The position numbers were made by a program, and so were the translations under genes. From NCBI GenBank assembly GCA_003223835.1, contig QHWR01000074.1, forward strand, positions 82,414 to 134,413: DNA of 52,000 nucleotides, in the 5' to 3' direction. The notes under the pieces are model-generated. The model was not told the origin of the DNA. It saw only the letters and a list, made by a program, of their open reading frames with translations, and did no database searches. Shown in pieces: positions 32,214 to 44,120 of the stretch. The stretch comes from Acidobacteriota bacterium (lineage in GTDB: Bacteria > Acidobacteriota > Vicinamibacteria > Vicinamibacterales > 2-12-FULL-66-21). Numbering within the stretch: position 1 is the first letter of the stretch; each line of letters opens with the position of its first letter.

Positions 32214-35086
32214 ATGAGCGCGTCGCTCGCGTTGGCGGGCGTGGGCGCGTGCACGAAGCAGCCCCCCGAGAAAATCATCCCGTACGTGCGGCAGCCGGAA
32301 GATCTCGTGCCCGGCAAGCCGCTCTTCTTCGCGACGGCGCTTCCCTTCGCGGGGGTCGCGGCGCCGGTGCTCGTCGAAAGACACGAGGGACGGCCGACCA
32401 AGGTCGAAGGCAACCCGCAACATCCCGCGAGTCTCGGCGCGACCGACGCGTTCGCTCAGGCGGACGTCCTCACGCTCTACGACCCCGATCGCGCGCAGAC
32501 GGTGATGTACCGCGGCGAAGTCCGCGGGTGGGGCGATTTCCTCACCGCGAGCAGGTCGGTCCTTGCGATCCAGAAAACGAAACAGGGATCCGGCCTTCGG
32601 TTCCTCACCGAAACGATTACGTCGCCGACCGTCGGCGAACAGTTGCAGCTTCTCCAGAAGGACTTTCCCCGGGCGAAGTGGCACCAGTGGGATCCGATCA
32701 CGCGTGACGCGGCGCGCGCCGCGGCGCGGCAGAGCGCCGGCCACGCCGCCGACGCGGTCTACCACTTCGACCAGGCCGACGTCGTCGTTTCGCTCGACGC
32801 GGACTTCTTGACGGTGGGTCCGGGCCACGTTCGGTACACGAAGGATTTCTCGGCCCGCCGCCGCGTCACCGACGACAAGAAGGACATGAACCGCCTCTAC
32901 GTCGTCGAGAGCACGCCGACGCTGACGGGCGCCAAGGCGGATCACCGCCTCGCGTTGAAGGGCGCGGACGTCGAGGGCTTCGCGCGCGCGCTGGCGTCAG
33001 CGCTAGGCGCGGGCGGGGGCGCGGCGGCGACGACCGCGTCCGCAGAGTCCGCGAAGTGGGCGCCCGCGATCGCGAAGGAGCTGCAGGCGAGCCGCGGCAA
33101 GAGCCTCGTCGTCGCCGGCGACTATCAGCCGGCGTCGGTGCATGCGCTCGCGCACGCGATGAACCAGACGCTCGGCAACGTCGGGACGACGGTCACGTAC
33201 GCGCCGACGATCGAAGTGAACCCGACCGATCAGGTGTCGTCGCTGCGCGATCTCGTGCAGGCGATGGACGCCGGGCAGGTCGAGGTGCTCGTCATCGTCG
33301 GCGGGAACCCGCTCTTCACGGCGCCCGCGGATTTCCGGTTCCAGGATCGGCTCGCGAAGGTGCCGCTCGCGGTCCATCACAGCCTCTACTACGACGAGAC
33401 GTCGGCGTATTGCCACTGGAACCTGCCGATGGCGCATGCGCTCGAGAGCTGGGGCGACGCCCGCGCGTACGACGGCACCGTCACGATCGTGCAGCCGCTC
33501 ATCGCGCCGCTCTACGAGGGGCGGACGATGCACGAGCTGTTCGCGGCGTTCATCGACGCGCAGAACGGCAAGTCCGGGCACGACCTCGTGAAGGATTACT
33601 GGACGCGCGCGCACGGCGGCAAGGTTGCCGGCTGGACGATCCACGACACGGCCGGCGCGCCGTTCAAGAGCGCCGACAGCTTCTGGAAGCACGTGCTGCA
33701 CGATGGGTGGATTCCGGGAACTGCCGCAGCCGATGGTGGAGGACGGATGACGGATGGTGGAAAGGCCGGCGATGCCTCCGCGAACCGTCAACCGGCGTCC
33801 ACCATCCAACAACCGTCGTCCGCCATCCATCAACTGTCATCCGTCATCCCCGCCGCGAGCGGAGCGAGCGGCGGCCTCGAGATCATCTTCCGCCCCGACC
33901 CGCACATCTGGGACGGGCGTTTCGCGAACAACGGATGGCTGCAGGAGCTGCCGAAGCCGATCACGAAGGTCACGTGGGATCCGACGGCGTGGGTGAGCCC
34001 GCGGCTCGCGGAGCAGCGAGGGCTCAACGAAGGGGACCTGATCGAGCTGCGCTATCGCGGCAACGCCGCGCAGCTGCCGGTCGTGATCGTGCCCGGGCAA
34101 CCCGATGGATCGGTGACGGTGTTTCTCGGCTACGGGCGGCGGCGCACGGGACGGGTCGGGAGCGCCGTGACGGGCGAGTCGCAGGCGTTCGACGTCTACA
34201 AGCTGCGCTCGTCGGACGCGCTGTGGTTCGGCGACGGCCTGGAGATCGCGAAGGCGGGCGGCAAGTACGTCCTCGCGCGGACGCAGGAACATCACCTGAT
34301 GGAAGCGCCGCGGTCGCTGTCGATCGTTCCCGAGTGGGAATACAACGGCTACAAGTGGGGGATGGCGATCGATCTGTCGTCGTGCACCGGCTGCGCGACG
34401 TGCACGATCGCGTGCGTCGCGGAGAACAACATTCCGGTGGTCGGCAAGGACGAAGTGCACAAGGGACGCGACATGCACTGGATCCGCGTGGACCATTACT
34501 TCGCCGGCGATCTCGAGAACCCGGAGATGTACCACCAGCCCGTGCCGTGCATGCAGTGCGAGAACGCGCCGTGCGAGCTGGTGTGTCCGGTCGGCGCGAC
34601 CGTGCACAGCTCGGAAGGGCTGAACGACATGGTCTACAACCGGTGCGTCGGCACGCGCTACTGCTCGAACAACTGCCCGTACAAGGTCCGCCGCTTCAAC
34701 TTCCTGCTCTACTCCGACTGGGACACGAAGAGCCTCTATCCGCTGCGCAACCCGGACGTGACGATCCGGAGCCGCGGCGTCATGGAGAAGTGCACGTATT
34801 GCGTGCAGCGGATCAACGCGGCGCGGATCGAATCGGAGAAGCAGGACCGACGGATTCAGGACGGCGAGGTCGTCCCGGCGTGCGCGGCCGCCTGTCCGGC
34901 CGACGCGATCGTGTTCGGCGACCTCAACGATCCGAAGAGCCGCGTCAACACGCTGAAGGCGCAGCAGCGCGAGTACGGGCTGCTCGAGGAACTCAACACA
35001 CGTCCGCGCACCAGTTATCTGGCCGCGCTCCGGAACCCGAATCCGGAGCTGGAGTCCTCGCGCGGCGCTTCGACGACTGAGCACTG

Positions 35087-35087
<1 letters not shown>
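32214..35087 (+). CDS. actB: Alternative complex III subunit B, molybdopterin-like and iron-sulfur protein
   Basis: The ORF of 957 residues begins at the first in-frame ATG, but homology continues upstream and the Tat signal is cut by this start. Residues about 1-640 resemble a degenerate molybdopterin oxidoreductase domain. The C-terminal part is a ferredoxin-like module: CTGCATCTIACVAENN, CMQCENAPCELVCPVGAT, CVGTRYCSNNCPYKVRRF and CTYCVQR...CAAACP, binding four clusters. It takes electrons from the quinol-binding subunits. A 118-base word repeat is inserted in frame near residues 507-546. The stop overlaps actC (TGATG). Confidence 0.9.
33732..33849 (+). repeat. In-frame foldback repeat inside actB
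   Basis: GATGGTGGAGGACGGATGAC-GGATGGTGG, a spacer and then CCACCATCCAACAACC...GCCATCCATCAACTG, GTCATCC form inverted word arrays. The segment keeps the actB frame and encodes a low-complexity Gly/Ala/Ser/Gln linker (GGGRMTDGGKAG, PASTIQQPSSAIHQLSS). It sits between the molybdopterin-like part and the segment LEIIFRPDPHIWDGR. GATGG words are shared with the element at 31094. Confidence 0.8.
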
Positions 35088-36465
<1,378 letters not shown>

Positions 36466-36466
<1 letters not shown>

Positions 36467-37002
36467 TGGCCGACCCGGCGCTCCACGGCGTCCTCGCGGA
36501 GTTCGACAACCCGACGAGCCTGCTCAACGCCGCGCACAAGGCGCGCGAGGCGGGCTACCGCGACCTCGACGCGTTCACGCCGTACCCGATCGAGGAGATC
36601 TCGGACGCGATCGGGTTCCACGATCGGCGGCTGTCGAAGATCGTGCTGGGGGGCGGGCTCGCGGGCATGCTCGCGGGCTACGGGCTGCAGTACTGGGTGC
36701 ACGCGGTTACGTATCCGATCAACGTCGCGGGAAAGCCGCCGAACAGCTGGCCGCAGTTCGTGCCGGTGACCTTCGAGCTGACGATCCTCTTCTCGGCGCT
36801 CGCCGCCGTCATCGGGATGATCGTCCTCAACGGGCTGCCGATGCCGTACCACCCGGTGTTCAACGTGCCGCGCTTCTCGAACGCCAGCCGCGACCGCTTC
36901 TTCCTGCTCGTCGAGGCGACCGACCCGAAGTTCGATCGCAAGCAGACGATGGACTTCCTGAAAACGCTGCAGGCGCGCGAAGTCAGCGAGGTGGAACCGT
37001 GA
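36466..37002 (+). CDS. actD: Alternative complex III subunit D (DUF3341)
   Basis: The 178-residue protein has HGVLAEFDNPTSLLNAAHKA and ARLE-like YRDLDAFTPYPIEEISDAIG at the N-terminus. Two membrane segments follow (IVLGGGLAGMLAGYGLQYWV, VTFELTILFSALAAVIGMIV). This layout is typical of ActD/DUF3341. TGATG overlap couples it to actC. The 60 bases between its stop and actE contain the inverted actC copy. Confidence 0.92.
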
Positions 37003-37045
37003 CGCGCTTCCAACGCTGCTGTCTGCTTTTCTCGGTGCTCGCGGG

Positions 37046-37081
37046 GCAGGCTCGTGACGACGATGACGAAGCGCTCGAGCC
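37046..37081 (-). repeat. Inverted 36-base copy of actC coding sequence
   Basis: Bases 37046-37081 are the exact reverse complement of 36240-36275 inside actC (the codons for LERFVIVVTSL and neighbours). The match stops abruptly at both ends. It overlaps the 5' end of actE and supplies part of its leader sequence. Confidence 0.92.
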
Positions 37082-37692
37082 GCAGGCGCTTCTCCTGTCT
37101 CCTGTCTTCTGTCTCCTGCTCCTGTCTTCTGTTCATGGCCTGCCGTCAGGACATGCACAACCAGCCGAAGTACATCCCGCTGCGCGAGAGCGAGTTCTTC
37201 GCGGACGGTTCGAGCGCGCGGCCGCTCGTCGAGGATACCGTTGCGCGCGGCACCCTCCAGGACGACTCGGCGTTCTACACGGGCAAGAGCGGCACGCAGG
37301 AGCTGGACACGCTGCCGTTGCCGCTGACGAAGGAACTGCTCGACCGCGGCGAGGCGCGCTACAACATCTTCTGCGCCCCGTGCCACGACCGGCGCGGCAA
37401 CGGCGTCGGCATGATCGTCCACCGCGGCTACCGCCAGCCGCCGTCGTACCACATCGACCGGCTGCGGCAGGTCCCGATCGGGCATTTCTTCGACGTCATC
37501 ACCAACGGGTTCGGCGCGATGCCCGACTATCGCGCGCAGATCCCGCCGCGCGATCGCTGGGCGATCGCGGCCTACATCCGCGCGCTGCAGCTCAGCCAGC
37601 ACGCGTCGGCCGCCGATATTCCCGCGCCGGAGCGCGACAAGCTCTCGCAAACGTCGGCGCCGCCGCAGGGAACGGAGAAGCGCGAACACTGA
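37063..37692 (+). CDS. actE: Alternative complex III subunit E, monohaem cytochrome c lipoprotein
   Basis: The mature part contains PLTKELLDRGEARYNIFCAP with CAPCHDRRGNGVG, one CXXCH haem, and an FGAMPDYRAQIPPRDRWAI axial Met segment, as in ActE. ATG 37063 or GTG 37054 is the start. The N-terminal signal (SCLLSSVSCSCLLFMAC) is lipoprotein-like but its lipobox is imperfect, and it is made of CTGTCTTCTG/CTCCTG words. Its leader partly arises from the inverted actC copy, so the ordinary signal sequence seems to have been rebuilt. Its stop overlaps actF (TGATG). Confidence 0.87.
   Translation: MTKRSSRRRFSCLLSSVSCSCLLFMACRQDMHNQPKYIPLRESEFFADGSSARPLVEDTVARGTLQDDSAFYTGKSGTQELDTLPLPLTKELLDRGEARYNIFCAPCHDRRGNGVGMIVHRGYRQPPSYHIDRLRQVPIGHFFDVITNGFGAMPDYRAQIPPRDRWAIAAYIRALQLSQHASAADIPAPERDKLSQTSAPPQGTEKREH
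37091..37134 (+). repeat. TCTCCTGTCTTCTG word repeat encoding the actE signal peptide
   Basis: CTTCTCCTGTCTCCTGTCTT-CTGTCTCCTGCTCCTGTCTTCTG repeats CCTGTCTTCTGT/CTCCTG five times in the coding strand of actE, giving the residues SCLLSSVSCSCLLF. The repeat unit is not a multiple of three, so the protein is not itself repetitive. Confidence 0.8.
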
Positions 37693-38822
37693 TGGCCACA
37701 CAGGGTTTGACGACTGACCTTCCGGTCCTCGGACGGCTGCGGCGGCAGGGGCTCATGGTCGGGGCCGCGGGACTCATCCTCGGGGCGATCGGCGCCTTCG
37801 CGCAGCCGGATCAATTCATGCCGGCGTGGCTGATCGGCTTCACGTTCTGCCTGGGCCTGTCGCTCGGCTGCCTCGCGATGCTGATGATTCAGCACATGTC
37901 CGGCGGCAGGTGGGGGCTCGTCGCGCGCCGCGTATTCGAGGCCGGCAGCCGTCTGCTGCCGTATTGCCTGCTGCTCTACATCCCGATCGGGGTGATGTTG
38001 CCGAAGCTCTACATCTGGGCGCGCCCGGCCGCGGTGCAGGCGGACCACATCCTTGTCTTGAAGCAGCCCTATCTGAACGTCCCGTTCGCGCTGGTCCGCG
38101 CCGCGATCTATTTCGGGGTCTGGATCTTCTGCATGTGGCACCTGAACCGCTGGTCCGTCCGCCAGGATCGCGGCGAGGTCGCCGTCACGCCCGCCGACAT
38201 GCGCCGGTTCCGCGTCATCAGCGCACCGGGGCTGCTCGCCTACGTGATCCTGATGACGTTCGCCTCCGTCGACTGGCTGATGTCGCTCGACCCGCGTTGG
38301 TACTCGACGATTTTCGGCTTCATCGTGGTCGTCGGGCAGGGCCTGGCGGCGCTCTCGCTCGCCGCCGTGTCTCTGGCGCTGCTGGCGCCGTACGACCCGC
38401 TGGCTCGCTATCTGAAGCCGGTGCACGTGCACGACATCGGCAAGCTCACGCTCGCGTTCGTGATGTTGTGGGCCTACATGTCGTTCTCGCAGTTCCTGAT
38501 CATCTGGGCGGGCAACCTGCCCGAGGAAATCCCGTTCTACCTGGTCCGCATGCGAAGCGGCTGGCAATACGTGAGCCTGCTCCTGGCGCTCGGCCATTTC
38601 GCCTTGCCGTTCTGTCTGCTCCTCTCGCGCGATCTGAAGCGGCATCCGCGGCTGCTCGCGCGCGTCGCGCTGTTCATCCTCGCGATGCGTCTGCTCGATT
38701 TGATCTGGATCGTGGCGCCCAATTTCAATCAGAACGGCTTCCCGATCCACTGGATGGACGTGTCGATCCCCGTCGGCCTCGCCGGCGTCTGGGTGTTCCT
38801 GTTCGCCGCCGCCGGGCACTGA
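37692..38822 (+). CDS. actF: Alternative complex III subunit F, quinol-binding membrane protein
   Basis: The 376-residue protein has about ten membrane helices. The segments RFRVISAPGLLAYVILMTFA, SVDWLMSLDPRWYSTIFGFI and AFVMLWAYMSFSQFLIIWAG are typical of ActF. It pairs with ActC in the quinol:cytochrome c oxidoreductase. The C-terminus (VFLFAAAGH) ends slightly earlier than in many relatives, and the next frame begins with HPHGSLHNPDVAHE without a start codon between them. Confidence 0.9.
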   Translation: MATQGLTTDLPVLGRLRRQGLMVGAAGLILGAIGAFAQPDQFMPAWLIGFTFCLGLSLGCLAMLMIQHMSGGRWGLVARRVFEAGSRLLPYCLLLYIPIGVMLPKLYIWARPAAVQADHILVLKQPYLNVPFALVRAAIYFGVWIFCMWHLNRWSVRQDRGEVAVTPADMRRFRVISAPGLLAYVILMTFASVDWLMSLDPRWYSTIFGFIVVVGQGLAALSLAAVSLALLAPYDPLARYLKPVHVHDIGKLTLAFVMLWAYMSFSQFLIIWAGNLPEEIPFYLVRMRSGWQYVSLLLALGHFALPFCLLLSRDLKRHPRLLARVALFILAMRLLDLIWIVAPNFNQNGFPIHWMDVSIPVGLAGVWVFLFAAAGH

Positions 38823-38898
38823 AGGGGCGACGCACCCGCACGGCAGCCTCCACAACCCCGACGTCGCGCACGAGTCGAGCGACATCAACGTTCGCGGC

Positions 38899-39372
38899 GT
38901 GATCTGGTTTCTGGTCACGCTCGTCGTCGTCGCCGCCCTCGTGTACGTCTCGATGTGGGCGATGATGCGCGTGCTCGACAAGATCGAGGCGCGCAACGAC
39001 CCGCAGGTGTCGCCGCTCGCGGCCCCCGCCGGCGAGCTGCCGCCAGAGCCGCGCCTGCAGACGACGCCATGGGCGGATCTGCGCGTCTTCCGCGCCGCCG
39101 AGGACAAGGCGCTCTCGAGCTACGGGTGGATCGATCAGAAGAACGGGGTCGCCTACATGCCGATCGAGAAGGCGAAGGAGCTGCTCCTGCAGCGCGGCCT
39201 GCCGGCGCGCGCGAGCGCGGACGTCATGGAAGGGACGTACGTCGCGTCGAGCGGCGAGTCGGACGGCGGCCGCAGCATTCCAGCCGGACAACCGGATCAG
39301 TCGTCGGCCGTCGCCGCGAAGCCGGCGCCGCCATCGACACCGCCGGCGGCGGCGAAGAAAGGAGGGCTTTAG
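38899..39372 (+). CDS. Membrane-anchored periplasmic protein of the act-cox operon
   Basis: From GTG 38899 the frame gives one membrane helix (WFLVTLVVVAALVYVSMWAM) and a periplasmic part with DLRVFRAAEDKALSSYGWID and GVAYMPIEKAKELLLQRGLP, conserved in the gene that follows actF in other act clusters; its function is unknown to me. The frame continues upstream without a stop to HPHGSLHNPDVAHESSDINV, which also looks conserved, but no ATG/GTG/TTG is found. An ACG at 38830 just after AAGGGG may be a mutated or non-canonical start. The C-terminal 50 residues are low-complexity Ala/Pro. Confidence 0.65.
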   Translation: MIWFLVTLVVVAALVYVSMWAMMRVLDKIEARNDPQVSPLAAPAGELPPEPRLQTTPWADLRVFRAAEDKALSSYGWIDQKNGVAYMPIEKAKELLLQRGLPARASADVMEGTYVASSGESDGGRSIPAGQPDQSSAVAAKPAPPSTPPAAAKKGGL

Positions 39373-39411
39373 GCTTTGGGCTCGAAGCCCAAAGCCCCAA
39401 AGCCTGAAGCC
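39364..39411. repeat. Palindrome GGCTTTGGGCT at a stop codon
   Basis: GGCTTTGGGCT (39372-39382), loop CGA and AGCCCAAAGCC (39386-39396) make a perfect 11-bp stem. It starts on the last base of the TAG stop and is followed by CCCAAAGCCTGAAGCC, an inverted second set of words. It ends eight bases before the sco start. Confidence 0.85.
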
Positions 39412-39418
39412 AGAACAC

Positions 39419-40282
39419 ATGCAGATGTCCAGCAAGACCGCGGCAGCCGCAACGCTGCTGGCCGTGTTGATGACGCCCACGCTGGCGCGCGCCCAGGCGA
39501 TGGGCGCCGAGCCGCCGGAGCTGAATCCGTCGACCAAGAAGCCGCGGATTCTCGAGCAAGTCGGCGTCGATCAGCGGATCGGCCATCAGGTGCCGCCGGA
39601 CCTGAGGTTCCGCGACGAGACGGGGCGGGACGTCAGGATCGGCGACTACTTCGGCCGGCGGCCGGTCGTCCTCGCGCTCGCGTACTACAACTGCCCGATG
39701 CTGTGCACCCAGGTCCTCAACGGAATCGTGGGGACGCTGAAAACACTGGCGTTCCAGCCGGGGCGCGACTACGAGGTCGTCGTCGTCAGCATCGACCCGC
39801 GGGAGGGACCGAGGCTGGCGGCCGAAAAGAAAGCGACGTACGTGAAACATTTCGACCGCCGCGAGACGGCGCCCGCGTGGCACTTCCTCACCGGGAAGGA
39901 CGAGCACATCCACGCGCTGGCCGCGGCCGTCGGGTTCCGTTACCAGTACGACCAGAACATCGATCAGTTCGCGCACGCCGCGGTCTTCGAGATTCTGACG
40001 CCGGCCGGCGTCGTGTCGCACTACTTCTACGGGATCGAATTCGCGCCGCGCGACGTGAAGTTCGCGTTGATCCAGTCGTCGGGCAACACGCTCGGCAGCG
40101 CCGTGGACCAGGTGCTGCTGCTCTGCTACCACTACGATCCGGCGAGCGGCAAGTACGGCGCGAGCATCATCAACGCGGTGCGCGCGGGCGGGATCCTGCT
40201 CATCGCGGCGTTCGGCACGTTCCTGTTCGTGAACCTGCGGCGCGAGCGCGCGCAGGCGCGCCACATCGAGGGCCGTCTCTAG
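39419..40282 (+). CDS. SCO1/SenC-family copper chaperone
   Basis: The 287-residue protein has a signal peptide (LLAVLMTPTLARAQA), a thioredoxin-like fold with the copper-binding NCPMLCTQVL (CxxxC) near residue 96 and the conserved His in FAHAAVFEIL near residue 185. A C-terminal membrane segment (LLIAAFGTFLFVNL) anchors it. SCO proteins deliver copper to the CuA site of cytochrome oxidase subunit II, which is the next gene. It is four bases upstream of coxB. Confidence 0.93.
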   Translation: MQMSSKTAAAATLLAVLMTPTLARAQAMGAEPPELNPSTKKPRILEQVGVDQRIGHQVPPDLRFRDETGRDVRIGDYFGRRPVVLALAYYNCPMLCTQVLNGIVGTLKTLAFQPGRDYEVVVVSIDPREGPRLAAEKKATYVKHFDRRETAPAWHFLTGKDEHIHALAAAVGFRYQYDQNIDQFAHAAVFEILTPAGVVSHYFYGIEFAPRDVKFALIQSSGNTLGSAVDQVLLLCYHYDPASGKYGASIINAVRAGGILLIAAFGTFLFVNLRRERAQARHIEGRL

Positions 40283-40285
40283 ACG

Positions 40286-41313
40286 ATGTTCGAGAATCTT
40301 CCGCTCTTTCCGGAGCAGGCGTCGGAGCAGGCCGCGCAGGTCGACGCGCTGTTTTTCTTCCTCGTCGCCGTCTCCGCCTTTTTCGCGATTCTGATCGCGA
40401 TGATGGTCGCGGTGTTCGCGGTGAAGTTCCACCGGCGGCGGCAGGACGAGGTCGGCGACGCGATCCACGGGTCGATTCCGCTCGAGCTGTTCTGGACCTT
40501 CATCCCGCTCGGCATCACGATGGTGATGTTCGTGTGGGGCGCGTGGCTCTTCTTCCATCTGACCCGAGCGCCCAAAGGGGCGATGGAGGTCTACGTCGTC
40601 GGGAAGCAGTGGATGTGGAAGGTCGAGCACATGGACGGGCAGCGCGAGATCAACGAGCTGCACGTGCCCGTCGGCCGGCCGGTGAAGTTGATCATGGGGT
40701 CCGAGGACGTGATCCACAGCTTCTTCATTCCTGCGTTCCGGGTGAAAGCGGACGTCATCCCCGGGCGCTACAACACGATGTGGTTCACGGCGAACGCCCC
40801 GGGGCGGTATCACATCTTCTGCACGCAGTACTGCGGCACGAAGCACGCCGCGATGATCGGGTGGGTGACGGCCATGGAGCCCGCCGGCTACCAGGCGTGG
40901 CGGAGCGGCGGCGGCGCGACGGGCGGTCCCGTCGAAAACGGTGCAAAGCTCTTTCAGGACCTGGCGTGCAACACGTGCCACAAGGAGGACGGGTCGGGGC
41001 GCGGTCCCGTGCTGAAAGGACTCTTCGGAAAAGAGGTGCAGCTCTCGAGCGGGCAGACCATCACCGTCGACGAAGCCTACGTGCGCGAGTCGATCCTGAA
41101 TCCACAGGCGAAGGTGGCCGCGGGGTTCCAGCCGATCATGCCGACGTTCCAGGGGCTCGTCAGTGAAGAGCAGGTCCTGCAGCTGATCGCGTACGTGAAG
41201 TCGCTCAGCGGTGAAGGAAGCGCGGCGCCCGGCACGTCGGCGACGCAGGCCCCGTCGCCGGCCGGCGGCGCGCAGCCGCCCGCGCCTCCGGCGAAGAAAT
41301 CCGGGATGAACTG

Positions 41314-41314
<1 letters not shown>
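40286..41314 (+). CDS. coxB: Cytochrome c oxidase subunit II with fused cytochrome c (caa3 type)
   Basis: The 342-residue protein has two membrane helices, a CuA domain with [14 protein letters not shown] and [12 protein letters not shown] ligands, and a C-terminal cytochrome c with [14 protein letters not shown] near residue 233 and an axial Met in PIMPTFQGL. The fused haem accepts electrons from ActE-type cytochromes. The last 35 residues are Ala/Pro/Gly-rich. TGATG overlap with coxA. Confidence 0.94.
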
Positions 41315-42925
<1,611 letters not shown>

Positions 42926-42933
<8 letters not shown>

Positions 42934-43633
42934 CGGACACGCGCACGCGGCGCCGCTCGACGCGCACGGCCACCCGCACGAGCCCGCGCACCCGAAGCTG
43001 CAGCATCACTTCGACGACATGGGCCAGCGGGCCGAGGCGTCGACGCTCGGCATGTGGGTGTTCCTCGTCACCGAGATCCTGTTCTTCGGCGGGCTGTTCA
43101 TGTGCTACCTGGTGTACCGGTGGAAATCGCCGTCCGGATTCCAGGAGGCGAGCTTCGAGCTCAACCGCGTGTGGGGCGCGACGAACACCGCCGTCCTCAT
43201 CATCAGCTCGCTGACGATGGCGCTCGCGGTGCGCGCGGCGCAGACGAGCGCGAAGCGCGGGACGCAGGTCTTCTTCCTCGGGCTGACGATGTTCTTCGGG
43301 CTCGTGTTCCTCGGAATCAAGGCGATCGAATACACGGACAAGTTCGTGCACCATCACGTGCCGGGCCCGCATTTCCACTGGGACGGCCAGTACCCGAAGC
43401 CGGCGGAGCAGTTCTACTCGCTCTATTTCGCGATGACCGGTCTTCACGCGGTCCACATGATCGTGGGCGTCGGAATCATGGCGGTCATCACCTGGATGGC
43501 GTGGCGCGAAACGTTCGACGAGGACTACTACACCCCGGTCGAAGTCGCAGGGCTGTACTGGCACTTCGTGGACATCGTGTGGATTTTCCTGTTCCCGCTG
43601 CTGTATCTCATCGGAGGCCATTTCAAGGGGTAG
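42926..43633 (+). CDS. coxC: Cytochrome c oxidase subunit III
   Basis: From TTG 42926 the 235-residue protein has a His-rich N-terminus, five membrane helices beginning with [20 protein letters not shown], and [20 protein letters not shown] at the C-terminus, typical of subunit III. It stabilises subunit I. The start overlaps coxA and is not an ATG. Confidence 0.92.
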
Positions 43634-43659
43634 CGCTGGGAACCTGGGGTTTTTGGATC

Positions 43660-43962
43660 ATGACGGAGCATCACATCGCGCCGCGGGGCATGTATTACGT
43701 CGTCTTTCTCGCCCTCATCATCGGTACGGGACTCACCGTCGCCGCCGCCGAGGTGGACCTCGGCGCCCTCAACAACGTTCTCATGCTGGCGATTGCGTGC
43801 GCGAAGGCGCTGCTCGTCATCCTCTTCTTCATGCACCTGCGATGGGGCACCCGCCTGACGTGGGTCGTGGTCGGCTCGGGGTTCTTCTGGCTGTTGATCA
43901 TGTTCAGCCTGACGATGAGCGACTACATGAGCCGCGGCTGGGTGGAAGGGACACTGCGCTGA
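43660..43962 (+). CDS. coxD: Cytochrome c oxidase subunit IV (CoxD/CtaF-like)
   Basis: The 100-residue protein starts at ATG 43660, inside the longer track ORF. It has three hydrophobic segments (YYVVFLALIIGTGLTVAAAE, AIACAKALLVILFFMHLRWG, GFFWLLIMFSLTMSDYMSR), the layout of caa3 or bo3 subunit IV. It ends the respiratory operon. The 158 bases after it hold a probable promoter and a short TCAGC repeat. Confidence 0.88.
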   Translation: MTEHHIAPRGMYYVVFLALIIGTGLTVAAAEVDLGALNNVLMLAIACAKALLVILFFMHLRWGTRLTWVVVGSGFFWLLIMFSLTMSDYMSRGWVEGTLR

Positions 43963-44011
43963 CCGCCGCTCGCCGGTTCGACGCCACCATTCGCCGGGCC
44001 CGCCGGGGACA

Positions 44012-44040
44012 GGACGCGCGTCTCTCGTATTGTCTATACT
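44012..44040 (+). promoter_or_regulatory. Possible promoter of the efflux operon
   Basis: TATACT (44035-44040) is a good -10 hexamer, with GGACGC about 17 bases upstream as a poor -35. It lies 80 bases before the adaptor start and after the coxD stop, where a new operon would begin. Confidence 0.4.
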
Positions 44041-44086
44041 GAGTGCTGCGGAAGGTTCCGGGTATCCCCTATCCCTTCCGTCTTCA

Positions 44087-44117
44087 TTCAGCCATCAGCG
44101 CTCAGCACTCAGCCATT
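44087..44117 (+). repeat. TCAGC word repeat before the efflux adaptor
   Basis: ATTCAGCCATCAGCGCTCAG followed by CACTCAGCCATT contains TCAGC four times, spaced 7-8 bases apart. It lies immediately upstream of the adaptor start and leaves no room for a strong Shine-Dalgarno sequence. Confidence 0.7.
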
Positions 44118-44120
44118 GGT

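Noticed and set aside
33056-35080. 674-residue ORF inside actB
   Set aside because: Shadow frame; the actB frame carries the iron-sulfur motifs.
39224-40981. 585-residue minus-strand ORF over sco and coxB
   Set aside because: Antisense shadow; the plus-strand genes have unmistakable copper and haem motifs.
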